Shown one piece after another: positions 1 to 6,107 of a stretch of DNA of 7,709 nt (position 1 is its first letter; every line of letters begins with the position of its first letter). The DNA is from Spirochaetales bacterium. GTDB lineage: Bacteria; Spirochaetota; Spirochaetia; DSM-27196; PWMO01. The DNA is taken from assembly GCA_007130025.1 (NCBI GenBank), contig SLTF01000433.1, positions 1-7,709 on the forward strand. The letters are read 5' to 3'. The notes below the pieces were generated by a model, which had not been told where the DNA came from, did no database searches, and saw nothing but the letters and a program-made list of their open reading frames with translations. Position numbers and translations under genes: made by a program.

Positions 1-1018
1 AATGGCCGGTCATGGCCTGTAAGGCGCTCTGTGGCAGCACTGGGCGCAGTAGAGTGTTGAAGGTGTGCCGGAAGCTATGCACGACAATGTTACGGCCTTC
101 TGTGGCGATTTCTGCGGCTTGCAGTGCCCGTCGAAGAGCGTCGAGCAGACTGGTCTTGTCGAGCGGGGATTTCGGATTACGACCTGGAAAGATCAAGTCC
201 TCCTGGGCGCTGTGAACGGTGTTCTCTCTCCACCGCTGGATCAGTTCGACGGTGCGCGAGGGTATCAATACCACGCGGGAGCGGTTCGTCTTTGTGACCC
301 CGATGGAACCATCAGACTTCACCGCTTGTTCAATCACCAGACCACCTTCCCAGATCACGTGACGCCAATGGAGAGCACGCAGTTCACCGGAGCGAATCCC
401 GGTGGTGGCGAGCAGGGCAAACGCCGACACGTATTTCCAGTCCCGCCAGATCCGGAGCAGTTCTTGCGTGTCAGCGGGAAGCAGGACCCGAAGCTCATCG
501 AGGGTGAATACGTCTCGCGATCTGGCCTTTCGCCCCAGAGGCTCAACTTTGCGAACAGGATTCATCACCAGGATGCCCTCTCGTTCTGCCTCACCGAGGA
601 TGATGTTCAGCGTGTACTGAATGTGCTTCTTCGTCTGGTTCGCCAACGGGAGTGAGATTAGCCAATCCTCGATCTTGACCGCGTTGATCTCCGCGAGCTT
701 ATACCGGCCGAACGCCGGCAAGAGGTAGTTCGTCAAATGTGCGCGGCGCATCTTCGCCATCGATTCCGAGAATGGGCGGCTCTTGGCGTGCTGGCGCTTG
801 ATCCATGTGCACTCGCCCCAAACGAAGAACGAATCCGCGTATTCGCGTAGCGTTATATCGAACCGGGGAGCAAGATTCACGAATGCTTTCGCGAACTCCT
901 CTGCCTCGTACTTCTTGATTTTGCCGGTTGATTTGGTGGTGCGTCTGTCACCGTCGTAGTAGTGGAAATACCAAACTTTCTGGCCTTTCCGCCGAAACAG
1001 CGTGAAATCGTGCCGCAT
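1..1018 (-). CDS. int: Tyrosine recombinase / phage-type integrase, C-terminus cut by window edge
   Basis: Site-specific recombinase that would integrate and excise a mobile element. The reading frame is open from an ATG at 1018 to the left edge, giving 339 residues. Residues about 5-35 look like the small beta-sheet arm-binding domain of phage integrases (FTLFRRKGQKVWYFHYYDGD). Residues about 55-160 fit the helical core-binding domain. The catalytic domain follows, with Arg209 in TGIRSGE, Lys243 in VTKTNRSR, His314 and Arg317 in HSFRHT, and His339 in the last visible residues GH. The nucleophilic tyrosine should lie some 30 residues further on, outside the window. No clear Shine-Dalgarno precedes the ATG. 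A TTGACT hexamer lies upstream (1048-1053), but no good -10 follows it. The gene starts about 110 bases from the 3' end of tRNA-Leu and reads away from it, typical of an element integrated at a tRNA. The family call is secure; the element type (prophage or island) is unknown. Confidence 0.93.
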   Translation of the reverse strand, partial: MRHDFTLFRRKGQKVWYFHYYDGDRRTTKSTGKIKKYEAEEFAKAFVNLAPRFDITLREYADSFFVWGECTWIKRQHAKSRPFSESMAKMRRAHLTNYLLPAFGRYKLAEINAVKIEDWLISLPLANQTKKHIQYTLNIILGEAEREGILVMNPVRKVEPLGRKARSRDVFTLDELRVLLPADTQELLRIWRDWKYVSAFALLATTGIRSGELRALHWRHVIWEGGLVIEQAVKSDGSIGVTKTNRSRVVLIPSRTVELIQRWRENTVHSAQEDLIFPGRNPKSPLDKTSLLDALRRALQAAEIATEGRNIVVHSFRHTFNTLLRPVLPQSALQAMTGH

Positions 1019-1027
1019 GTTCAGAAA

Positions 1028-1048
1028 TTGGTGTAAAATTTGGTGTAA
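1028..1048. repeat. Two direct 9-bp repeats upstream of the integrase
   Basis: TTGGTGTAA occurs at 1028-1036 and again at 1040-1048, a 12-bp period, ending about 10 bp before the integrase start codon. Short direct repeats beside an integrase gene and a tRNA are often arm-type binding sites for the recombinase. Their overlap with the presumed integrase promoter would allow autoregulation. The repeats are seen directly; the binding role is inferred. Confidence 0.6.
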
Positions 1049-1059
1049 GTCAAGGTCTG

Positions 1060-1116
1060 ATTCGGGAAAACAAAAACGCCAGGTTACTGCCTGGCGTTTA
1101 AATCTTTTCCCCGAAT
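1060..1116 (-). terminator. Rho-independent terminator after tRNA-Leu, within a larger nested inverted repeat
   Basis: A perfect 10-bp stem, AAACGCCAGG (1074-1083) with CCTGGCGTTT (1090-1099), closes a 6-base loop. Read on the minus strand it is followed by TTTTTGTTTT, a good U-tract, so it should end the tRNA-Leu transcript before the integrase. On the plus strand the trailing sequence is TTTAAATCTTTT, weaker but perhaps active. An outer repeat, ATTCGGGAAAA (1060-1070) with TTTTCCCCGAAT (1105-1116), one unpaired base apart from perfect, extends the structure. Confidence 0.8.
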
Positions 1117-1127
1117 AGGGTAAGAAT

Positions 1128-1211
1128 TGCGGCGGAGAGGACTTGAACCTCCACGGGTGTTACCCCACTAGCCCCTCAAGCTAGCGTGTCTACCAATTTC
1201 ACCACCGCCGC
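1128..1211 (-). tRNA. tRNA-Leu, anticodon GAG
   Basis: The minus strand folds into a class II tRNA. The acceptor stem is GCGGCGG (5' end at 1211) with CCGCCGC (1135-1129) and discriminator A at 1128. There is a D-arm with AAATTGGTAGAC. The anticodon stem CTAGC/GCTAG encloses the 7-base loop TTGAGGG, so the anticodon is GAG, reading the leucine codons CUC and CUU. The long variable arm contains GGGGTAACACCC, and the T-arm loop is TTCAAGT. CCA is not encoded, because the next bases are ATTC. The long variable arm and anticodon agree on leucine. It has its own promoter and is followed by a strong terminator, so it is probably a single-gene transcript. Its 3' half is the likely attachment site for the neighbouring integrase. 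Confidence 0.96.
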
Positions 1212-1229
1212 GTTGTTGCGTGCCCGGGC

Positions 1230-1259
1230 AATCTACCCCAGGTGGCGCGCAGTTGTCAA
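1230..1259 (-). promoter_or_regulatory. Promoter of tRNA-Leu
   Basis: On the minus strand a perfect -35 TTGACA (1259-1254) is followed by an 18-bp spacer and -10 TAGATT (1235-1230). A GC-rich discriminator, GCCCGGGC, comes directly after, as is common for stable-RNA promoters under stringent control. The start would be near 1223, leaving a leader of about 12 bases before the mature tRNA 5' end. Confidence 0.75.
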
Positions 1260-1298
1260 GAACCCTCCTGTCACGAACCCTCCTGACAAGAAGCGTGG
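1254..1298. repeat. 15-bp tandem repeat, two good copies and one decayed copy
   Basis: Plus-strand units TGTCAAGAACCCTCC (1254-1268) and TGTCACGAACCCTCC (1269-1283) differ at one base. A third 15-bp stretch (1284-1298) keeps TGACAAGAA and then diverges, ending exactly at the pepF stop codon. Read on the minus strand, each unit ends in a -35-like hexamer: TTGTCA, GTGACA and TTGACA. The last is the -35 box of the tRNA promoter. Confidence 0.7.
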
Positions 1299-3113
1299 CT
1301 ACAGCAGGCGTTCAAGGTCACCTACCAGGCGCTCGAATTCCGCAAGTGCTTCCTGCACCGGCTCGGGTTTGGTCATGTCAACGCCCGCGGCCTTCAGCGA
1401 CTCAATCGGAAAGCGCGATCCGCCCGATTGCAAAAAGCCGAAGTAGGCGTCGCGCTCCGCGGCACCACCGGCGAGGACACGGCGTGCCAGGGTGATGGCC
1501 GCGGAGATGCCCGTGGCATACTTGTAGACGTAGAAGGCACGGTAAAAATGGGGGATGCGAAGCCCCTCCAGATCGGCCGCCTCGTCGATGGTGGTTCCAG
1601 GGCCGAAGTAGTCGACCAGCAGGGAGCGATAGGTGGATCGGACGCTCTCGACGGTGAGCGGTTCGCCTGACTCAACCATGGCGTGGGCGCGCTGCTCAAA
1701 CTCCGCGAACATGGTCTGCCGGATGAGGGTAGCCAGGATGTCGTCCACCTGCTTGTTCACCAGGTAGGCCTTCATCCGTGGGTCGGAGGTCCCGCGCATC
1801 ATTTTGTCGAAGAGCAGCTGTTCGTTAAAGGTCGATGCGACCTCCGCCTCGAAGATGGTGTAGTGGTAGTGGGGAAAGGGGTTGCTTCGCACCGAATACC
1901 ACGAGTGCATCGAGTGCCCCGCCTCGTGGGCGAGGGTGAAGACGTCGCGCAGCACGTCGTCCTTGTAGTTCATGAGGATGTAGGGATCGCCCGCGTAGCT
2001 GCCCGCCGAGAATGCGCCCGAGCGCTTGCCCTTGTTTTCGAATCGGTCGACCCAGCCGCCAACGAGGCCGTTGCGCAGCGTGGCGCGATACTCGTCGCCC
2101 AGCGGAGAAACCGCGTCCACCACCAGGTCAACGGCTTCCTCGTAGCTATGGCGAACCGGTACATCGGCCACCAGCGGCACGCGGGTGTCGTAGAGCCGAA
2201 ACTCGTCGAGCCCCATGGTGCGACGGCGCAGGTCGTAGTAGCGATGAAGCGTCGGAAGTGAGGCCCTGACCGCTGCAACCAGGTTGTCGTAAACCGACTC
2301 GGGCACCGCATCGGGGAAGAGGGCGGCCGCACGCGCTGAAGGGTAGTTGCGAACCCGGGCGGTGTAGACGTCCAGCTGCACGCTGCCGGCGTAGAGCGAG
2401 GCGAGGGTGTTCTTGTGGGTGTCGTAGCCGGCCATGAACTGTTCCCAGGCCCGGCGGCGGACGTTGCGATCCTGATGCAGCATCAGCGAGGCGAAGGTGG
2501 ACTGCGTTATGGTGCGCTCACCCTCGGGAGTGGGGATGGTACCAAACTCCATGTCCACGTCGGTCAGGGCACCAAAGGTGCGCCGAGCAGTCTGGTTTGC
2601 CTCTTCCTGCATCGCCAGCAGCCGCTCCTCCGCGGCCGAGAGCACGTGCGGCTTGAAGCGGCGGATCTTTCGCAGCATGATCCGGTACTCCGCGAGACGG
2701 TCGTCGGCCAGGAAACGCTCCATGGTCTCGTCGTCAATTGCCTGGATTTCCGGGTTCTGGTAGCTGCCGAGCGCTTCCGCCTCGGTGGCCGCCTGAAGAA
2801 ACCGCGCCCAGCGCCGCTGGCGGCTGCTGTCGCCGGCGTCTTCCGACATGCGAAGACTCGCGTAGGAGCCCAGCCGTTCGGCAAGCTGCTCCAGCTCGGA
2901 TGCGTAGTTCAGCGCCGCGCTCAGTGCATCCACTGAGGTGCCAAGCGTTCCGGCAAAGCGGGCGATCCCGGGAATCATCCCCCGAAAGCGTTCGAAATCG
3001 CTCTCCCAGCTCTCTTCCGTGGGGCACAGGGCTGAGAGGTCCCAACGGTGTTCCTCGGGCACCTGATCGCGGGTTGGGATTTCTGAGGTGGGAGTTGCGT
3101 TCTGCTTCTGCAT
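1299..3113 (-). CDS. pepF: Oligoendopeptidase F (M3B family zinc metallopeptidase)
   Basis: Cytoplasmic zinc endopeptidase that cuts short peptides (roughly 7-17 residues in characterised PepF), acting in peptide turnover. The 604-residue product has the family's usual length. The zinc site HEAGH is at residues 396-400 within FTLAHEAGHSMHSWYS. The third ligand is probably Glu424 in FEAEVASTFNE. Family-typical stretches include GKRSGAFSAGSYAGDPYILMNY before the zinc site and PHFYRAFYVYKYATG near the C-terminus. There is no signal peptide or membrane segment. I chose the ATG at 3113 because AGAGG lies about 10 bases upstream. A GTG at 3137 would add eight residues but has no such site. The gene is divergent from ppa across a dyad-bearing region. 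No clear hairpin terminator follows the stop; the tRNA-Leu promoter begins 40 bases later. Function is secure, exact peptide specificity is not. Confidence 0.95.
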   Translation of the reverse strand: MQKQNATPTSEIPTRDQVPEEHRWDLSALCPTEESWESDFERFRGMIPGIARFAGTLGTSVDALSAALNYASELEQLAERLGSYASLRMSEDAGDSSRQRRWARFLQAATEAEALGSYQNPEIQAIDDETMERFLADDRLAEYRIMLRKIRRFKPHVLSAAEERLLAMQEEANQTARRTFGALTDVDMEFGTIPTPEGERTITQSTFASLMLHQDRNVRRRAWEQFMAGYDTHKNTLASLYAGSVQLDVYTARVRNYPSARAAALFPDAVPESVYDNLVAAVRASLPTLHRYYDLRRRTMGLDEFRLYDTRVPLVADVPVRHSYEEAVDLVVDAVSPLGDEYRATLRNGLVGGWVDRFENKGKRSGAFSAGSYAGDPYILMNYKDDVLRDVFTLAHEAGHSMHSWYSVRSNPFPHYHYTIFEAEVASTFNEQLLFDKMMRGTSDPRMKAYLVNKQVDDILATLIRQTMFAEFEQRAHAMVESGEPLTVESVRSTYRSLLVDYFGPGTTIDEAADLEGLRIPHFYRAFYVYKYATGISAAITLARRVLAGGAAERDAYFGFLQSGGSRFPIESLKAAGVDMTKPEPVQEALAEFERLVGDLERLL

Positions 3114-3175
3114 GAATGGTGTTCCTCTGAAAGGCACCGTGGGCTGTCGAACAACCGAGGCGCGGGTTTTGGTAG

Positions 3176-3204
3176 AAGCTATCTCCGCATTCCGAGAAGG
3201 TCAA
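3176..3204 (-). promoter_or_regulatory. Candidate pepF promoter
   Basis: On the minus strand TTGACC (3204-3199), a 17-bp spacer and TAGCTT (3181-3176) resemble a sigma-70 promoter with a good -35 and a weak -10. The start would fall near 3169, about 55 bases before the pepF ATG. The -35 box lies inside one arm of the dyad at 3196-3220. Confidence 0.45.
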
Positions 3205-3220
3205 CCGGCCGTTGACCTTC
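3196..3220. promoter_or_regulatory. Perfect dyad between pepF and ppa, candidate shared operator
   Basis: GAAGGTCAAC (3196-3205) and GTTGACCTTC (3211-3220) are perfect inverted copies around the 5-base centre CGGCC. The dyad lies between two divergently transcribed genes, and each arm carries TTGACC facing outward, so a bound regulator could affect both. No T-tract follows on either side, which argues against a terminator. The symmetry is certain; the operator role is inferred. Confidence 0.5.
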
Positions 3221-3221
3221 C

Positions 3222-3250
3222 TTGACGAAGGAGTAACGGCGTGCTATTCC
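3222..3250 (+). promoter_or_regulatory. Candidate ppa promoter placing the transcript start at the ATG
   Basis: TTGACG (3222-3227), a 17-bp spacer and TATTCC (3245-3250) form a plausible sigma-70 promoter with a strong -35 and a moderate -10. Six bases separate the -10 from the A of the ATG at 3257, so transcription would begin at or beside the start codon. An alternative -35 TTGACC at 3212-3217 has no -10 at a suitable distance. Confidence 0.45.
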
Positions 3251-3256
3251 CTTACC

Positions 3257-3964
3257 ATGAACCCATGGCATGACATCGCTCTGGAGCGGATTACCCCTGA
3301 GAACTTCATCGCGGTTATCGAGATCCCCAAGGGCAGCAAGAAGAAGTACGAGCTGGATAAAGAGACCGGGCTCATTCGGCTCGACCGGATTCTGTTCACC
3401 TCAACCCACTATCCGGCCAACTACGGGTTTATCCCGCGCACGTACGCGGACGACAACGACCCGCTGGACGTGCTGGTGCTCTGCTCCGAGGTGCTCGATC
3501 CCTTGACCATCGTGGAGTGTTATCCCATCGGCGTGGTCAAGATGGTCGACAACCACGAAGTTGATGAGAAGATCATCGCAATCCCGTTTCACGATCCGGT
3601 CTACTCCGGGTACCGGGACGTCTCCACACTGCCTCAACACATCATGCATGAGATCTCGCACTTCTTTGAGGTGTACAAAGAACTCGAGCACTCCGAGACC
3701 TCGGTGAAAATGGTTGTTGATCGCGAGAAGGCGTTGACCATCATTCAGCGATCGATCCAGACGTATGCAGAAACGTTTGGTTCGAAAACGCGAAGTGGAA
3801 AGGCCGGAACGCTGACCGGGAAGGCCAGGACGCCGACCGGTCGCCCTAACGCGTCCGCCATACGCACAAAGGCGGCTCCCGCCGCCAAGGATCGCACCGC
3901 CAAGGGTCGTACAGGCCCTCCCGGACAACCCGCAGCCCATACCAGACGCTCCTCGGGAAACTGA
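3257..3964 (+). CDS. ppa: Inorganic pyrophosphatase, family I, with basic C-terminal tail
   Basis: Cytoplasmic Mg-dependent enzyme that hydrolyses pyrophosphate to phosphate, pulling nucleic-acid, protein and other biosyntheses forward. The core, residues 1 to about 174, matches the ~175-residue bacterial family. It has Lys/Tyr in KKYELDKETG, the signature DNDPLDV (Asp66, Asp68, Asp71), Asp98 and Asp103 in KMVDNHEVDEK, and Tyr140-Lys141 in FFEVYKELE. The protein is 235 residues because of a tail (175-235) rich in Lys, Arg, Gly, Thr and Pro, with repeats such as GKAGTLTGKARTPTGR and almost no acidic residues; this is unusual for the family. I chose the ATG at 3257 because homology begins just after it. 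The nearest purine-rich site, AAGGAG, is about 24 bases upstream, too far to serve it. The frame stays open back to a TTG at 3212, but that region is the promoter and dyad. The gene converges with the sigma-like gene, 37 bases apart, with no convincing terminator between. Confidence 0.95.
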   Translation: MNPWHDIALERITPENFIAVIEIPKGSKKKYELDKETGLIRLDRILFTSTHYPANYGFIPRTYADDNDPLDVLVLCSEVLDPLTIVECYPIGVVKMVDNHEVDEKIIAIPFHDPVYSGYRDVSTLPQHIMHEISHFFEVYKELEHSETSVKMVVDREKALTIIQRSIQTYAETFGSKTRSGKAGTLTGKARTPTGRPNASAIRTKAAPAAKDRTAKGRTGPPGQPAAHTRRSSGN

Positions 3965-4001
3965 TCGTGGCGGTGTGCGCAGGTGCGCGGGGTGCGTCGG
4001 T

Positions 4002-4922
4002 TCATTTCGGACGTCCCGCGACCGGTTTCTTCACCGGAAACAGTTTTCGTTTCGCGTAGTAGAGGGCGGAGTCAATGGTTCCCTTCGGTATGCCCGTGAC
4101 TTCCGCGATCTCCTGATTGGTGGGACATCGGGGGATGCGGGAGATCTTCAGTCGGAGCCGCGTCAGACGCTGCCGCATCACCGCGTTTTCGTGAAGAAGG
4201 CGGAGCCGTTCGGCGTGATCGCAACACGCGTAGAGTCGATCGTGAGACGACTGAAGGCGCACGAAGAGCCGGTTTCGCCGCAAGCGCAGAACATCGTACC
4301 CGTGCCGACGGCAGTTCAGCCTGGCGCGCAGACGGAGCCAGCTTTCGCACAGCCATTCGCGCTCGAAACCGGTCAAATCGGCTACCATGGCGATATCCGA
4401 CTCAGATAGGTAGAGGCACGCTTTCAGGGCGATGATCATAACCCGGCGGCGGGAGTGACCTGCGGTCTGCACGCGATTGAACCAGGGGCCGAAGGGCAGG
4501 GGATCTCGAACCGGCGTGGCCCTGTCGACGTCGTCGCATCCGACCTCCCCCGGTCTCCGGCCCTGGTCGTACAAGGGGCCGACGTCGACCACTTCCGAGT
4601 TGGTATCGTGCCAGAGTGCGGCGCGATAGGCGAGGCGGGCTTCACGTAGCCGACGATCGCGGCGTTTCAGATAGGTGCGCAGCAGCCACTTGAGGTTGGT
4701 GTGAAGGTACGCCTCAAACGCAACCCCGCGAAAGTCGTATCGATGCACCATTCCGCTGATGCGGGCCGCGACAAACAGCAGGAACTCTCCACAGTCATCT
4801 TCGGTGCAGCGGCGATTGCGAAGTGGAAACTGATACGTAGCCGCCGAAAGGTCGCGCACCAGATCCGCCAACCCCTCACCCGACTGCTGGTACGAAACCA
4901 CCCGCCTGGTCAACTCATCCAT
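4002..4922 (-). CDS. Sigma-factor-like protein of unknown role, region-2-like N-terminus and region-4-like C-terminal HTH
   Basis: Predicted 306-residue, Arg-rich cytoplasmic protein. Residues about 15-90 (for example TEDDCGEFLLFVAARISGMVHRY, then FEAYLHTNLKWLLRTYLKRR) resemble the helical core-binding region 2 of sigma-70 factors. Residues 266-294 (CPTNQEIAEVTGIPKGTIDSALYYAKRKL) resemble the region 4 helix-turn-helix (EIAEVTGIPKGTIDS). A middle segment, about 160-200, is also helical and could be a degenerate second HTH. A polar, probably flexible stretch of roughly 105-150 separates the parts, so the layout is longer than a normal ECF sigma factor. The start is the ATG at 4922, preceded by GGGAGG with five bases of spacing. 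The frame is open to 5204, but that part overlaps the phosphoesterase gene and lacks a start signal. It may be an alternative sigma factor, a sigma mimic or another DNA-binding regulator. The gene is real; function is inferred. Confidence 0.7.
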   Translation of the reverse strand: MDELTRRVVSYQQSGEGLADLVRDLSAATYQFPLRNRRCTEDDCGEFLLFVAARISGMVHRYDFRGVAFEAYLHTNLKWLLRTYLKRRDRRLREARLAYRAALWHDTNSEVVDVGPLYDQGRRPGEVGCDDVDRATPVRDPLPFGPWFNRVQTAGHSRRRVMIIALKACLYLSESDIAMVADLTGFEREWLCESWLRLRARLNCRRHGYDVLRLRRNRLFVRLQSSHDRLYACCDHAERLRLLHENAVMRQRLTRLRLKISRIPRCPTNQEIAEVTGIPKGTIDSALYYAKRKLFPVKKPVAGRPK

Positions 4923-4950
4923 ATCGTCCTCCCGACGAACAAAGATAGGG

Positions 4951-4963
4951 GTTACCAGGTAAC
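4951..4963. promoter_or_regulatory. 13-bp palindrome upstream of the sigma-like gene
   Basis: GTTACC A GGTAAC is a perfect inverted repeat with a single central base, 28 bases before the ATG at 4922. It overlaps the -12 part of the candidate promoter and the expected transcript start, a fitting position for a repressor or autoregulatory site. Confidence 0.4.
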
Positions 4964-4976
4964 AAGATTCATGCCA
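4961..4976 (-). promoter_or_regulatory. Candidate -24/-12 (sigma-54 type) promoter of the sigma-like gene
   Basis: The minus strand reads TGGCATGAATCTTGTT. This matches the sigma-54 consensus TGGCAYRNNNNTTGCW except that the -12 element is TTGT rather than TTGC, and the GG-to-G spacing is the required 10 bases. The start would be near 4950, giving a leader of about 27 bases that includes the good ribosome binding site. The same region read as sigma-70 gives TTGGCA with a poor -10. The -12 C is normally well conserved, so this is tentative. Confidence 0.35.
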
Positions 4977-5094
4977 AGAATTCGGGTGCGGTGGGCCGAT
5001 AATCTGCCGGATATCGCCCGGAAATTTACATTTGTTTACTGTCGGCCACCAGTGTCGACCGTTGGGAACGATTTCGCGGGGGGCTCTGTTCGGT

Positions 5095-6045
5095 TCAGGA
5101 CTGGGTTTCGAGCTGAGAGAGAATCGCTTCGGTGGTGCGCAGTGCGGCGGCAAGCGGTTGCTCGACCTGGCACCCGGCAGCCGCTCGGTGTCCGCCGCCC
5201 CCAAGTGACCGCGCGATTGAGCCCACGTCGGTATTGTCCCGCGCTCGAAAGCTGATGCTGGTCAGCGACGGTGATTCCGCGCGTACCAGAGCAATCACCG
5301 AGCAGTGCTGCGTTCCGAGGAGCAGCTGATAGAGCAGATCGGAGTCACGGCTCTCTTTGCCAAACTCCGCGATATCGTCGAGGTTTTCGAAGGTAATCAT
5401 GCATCTGCCCGCGTTCAGCTCGCGGGCGCGCTCAATGAGGCGAGCCAGCAATCTTCGTGATGCCATGGTTCGTCCGCCGAACATCCGCGCGTGCGCGGCC
5501 TTGGGTGATGCGCCCTGGTTCACCAGTCGTCCCACGGCGGCAAACACCGCCCCCTGTCCGTCGGTCAGGTGACGAAAGAACCCGGTGTCGGTGCAGAGAC
5601 CGAAGAGCAGCAACTCGGCCACGTCGCGTTCGATTGGGGCGTGGAAGGCCTCGATGATGAACTGGATCAACAGGGTGGTGGAGGGCGCGTCGGATTCGAT
5701 GTAGGTCACGTCGCCAAACGGATCCCCCGTGCGATGATGGTCGATGACCAGGGAGGGCATGGTGGAAACAGTATCGGCAAAGATTCCAACCCGTTCCGGC
5801 GTCGAACAGTCGAGAACAACGGCTGCGGCGTCTGCGGGAATGGTCTCCGGCACCGACGACAGGAAGTCTTCCTGATACGATTTGACCTCGACTCGAATGA
5901 AGGGACCTTCGTTAAAATGAAACACTTGCTTGCCCTGAGCCTGAAGAAACCTTCCAAGGGCGGCACTGGAGCAGAGGCAGTCACCATCGGGCTCGATGTG
6001 CGAAAAGAGAAAGTAGGTCTCATAATCGCGAAGAAACCTCAGCAC
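5095..6045 (-). CDS. DHH/DHHA1 family phosphoesterase (NrnA-like)
   Basis: Predicted cytoplasmic metal-dependent phosphoesterase. Relatives of this layout degrade very short RNAs, pAp or linear cyclic-dinucleotide products; the substrate here is not known. From the chosen start it has 316 residues, the usual length. DHH motifs in order are SHIEPDGDC (His16, Asp20, Asp22), VVLDCS (Asp79), IDHHRTGDPFGD (Asp102-His103-His104) and CTDTGFF (Asp153). The DHHA1 motif LGGGGHRAAAG (His286) is near the C-terminus, so all key residues are present. The start is uncertain because no ATG exists near the domain. The GTG at 6045 is the only conventional candidate and leaves six residues before the conserved DYET. 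A CTG at 6111 overlaps the stop of the upstream gene as CTGA. The frame is open to 6618, but that extension is only a shadow of the secreted-protein gene. It is probably co-transcribed with that gene, whose stop is 62 bases before the GTG. No terminator is evident after it. Confidence 0.9.
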   Translation of the reverse strand: MLRFLRDYETYFLFSHIEPDGDCLCSSAALGRFLQAQGKQVFHFNEGPFIRVEVKSYQEDFLSSVPETIPADAAAVVLDCSTPERVGIFADTVSTMPSLVIDHHRTGDPFGDVTYIESDAPSTTLLIQFIIEAFHAPIERDVAELLLFGLCTDTGFFRHLTDGQGAVFAAVGRLVNQGASPKAAHARMFGGRTMASRRLLARLIERARELNAGRCMITFENLDDIAEFGKESRDSDLLYQLLLGTQHCSVIALVRAESPSLTSISFRARDNTDVGSIARSLGGGGHRAAAGCQVEQPLAAALRTTEAILSQLETQS

Positions 6046-6107
6046 GAGGTCCGCAGGTGGGCGGAGATAGACCGGTTGGGGGGCGGACAGGGTGGAACTC
6101 AGCGGTT

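Noticed and set aside
65..655. 196-residue plus-strand open frame
   Set aside because: It lies wholly over the integrase, whose catalytic motifs are on the minus strand; its translation shows no recognisable motif.
1683..2261. 192-residue plus-strand open frame within pepF
   Set aside because: Antisense to the zinc-binding and neighbouring conserved part of PepF; a product of GC-rich codon use.
3212..3256. Upstream extension of ppa to a TTG at 3212
   Set aside because: It would add 15 residues not typical of the family, and the bases form a dyad arm and promoter elements.
3401..3940. 179-residue minus-strand open frame over ppa
   Set aside because: Antisense to the conserved pyrophosphatase core; no independent start signal seen.
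3965..4001. Possible terminator between convergent ppa and the sigma-like gene (GCGC-AGGT-GCGC)
   Set aside because: Only a four-base stem with no T-tract on either strand.
4923..5204. N-terminal extension of the sigma-like gene
   Set aside because: It overlaps the 3' end of the phosphoesterase gene, is low-complexity, and the ATG at 4922 has an excellent ribosome binding site.
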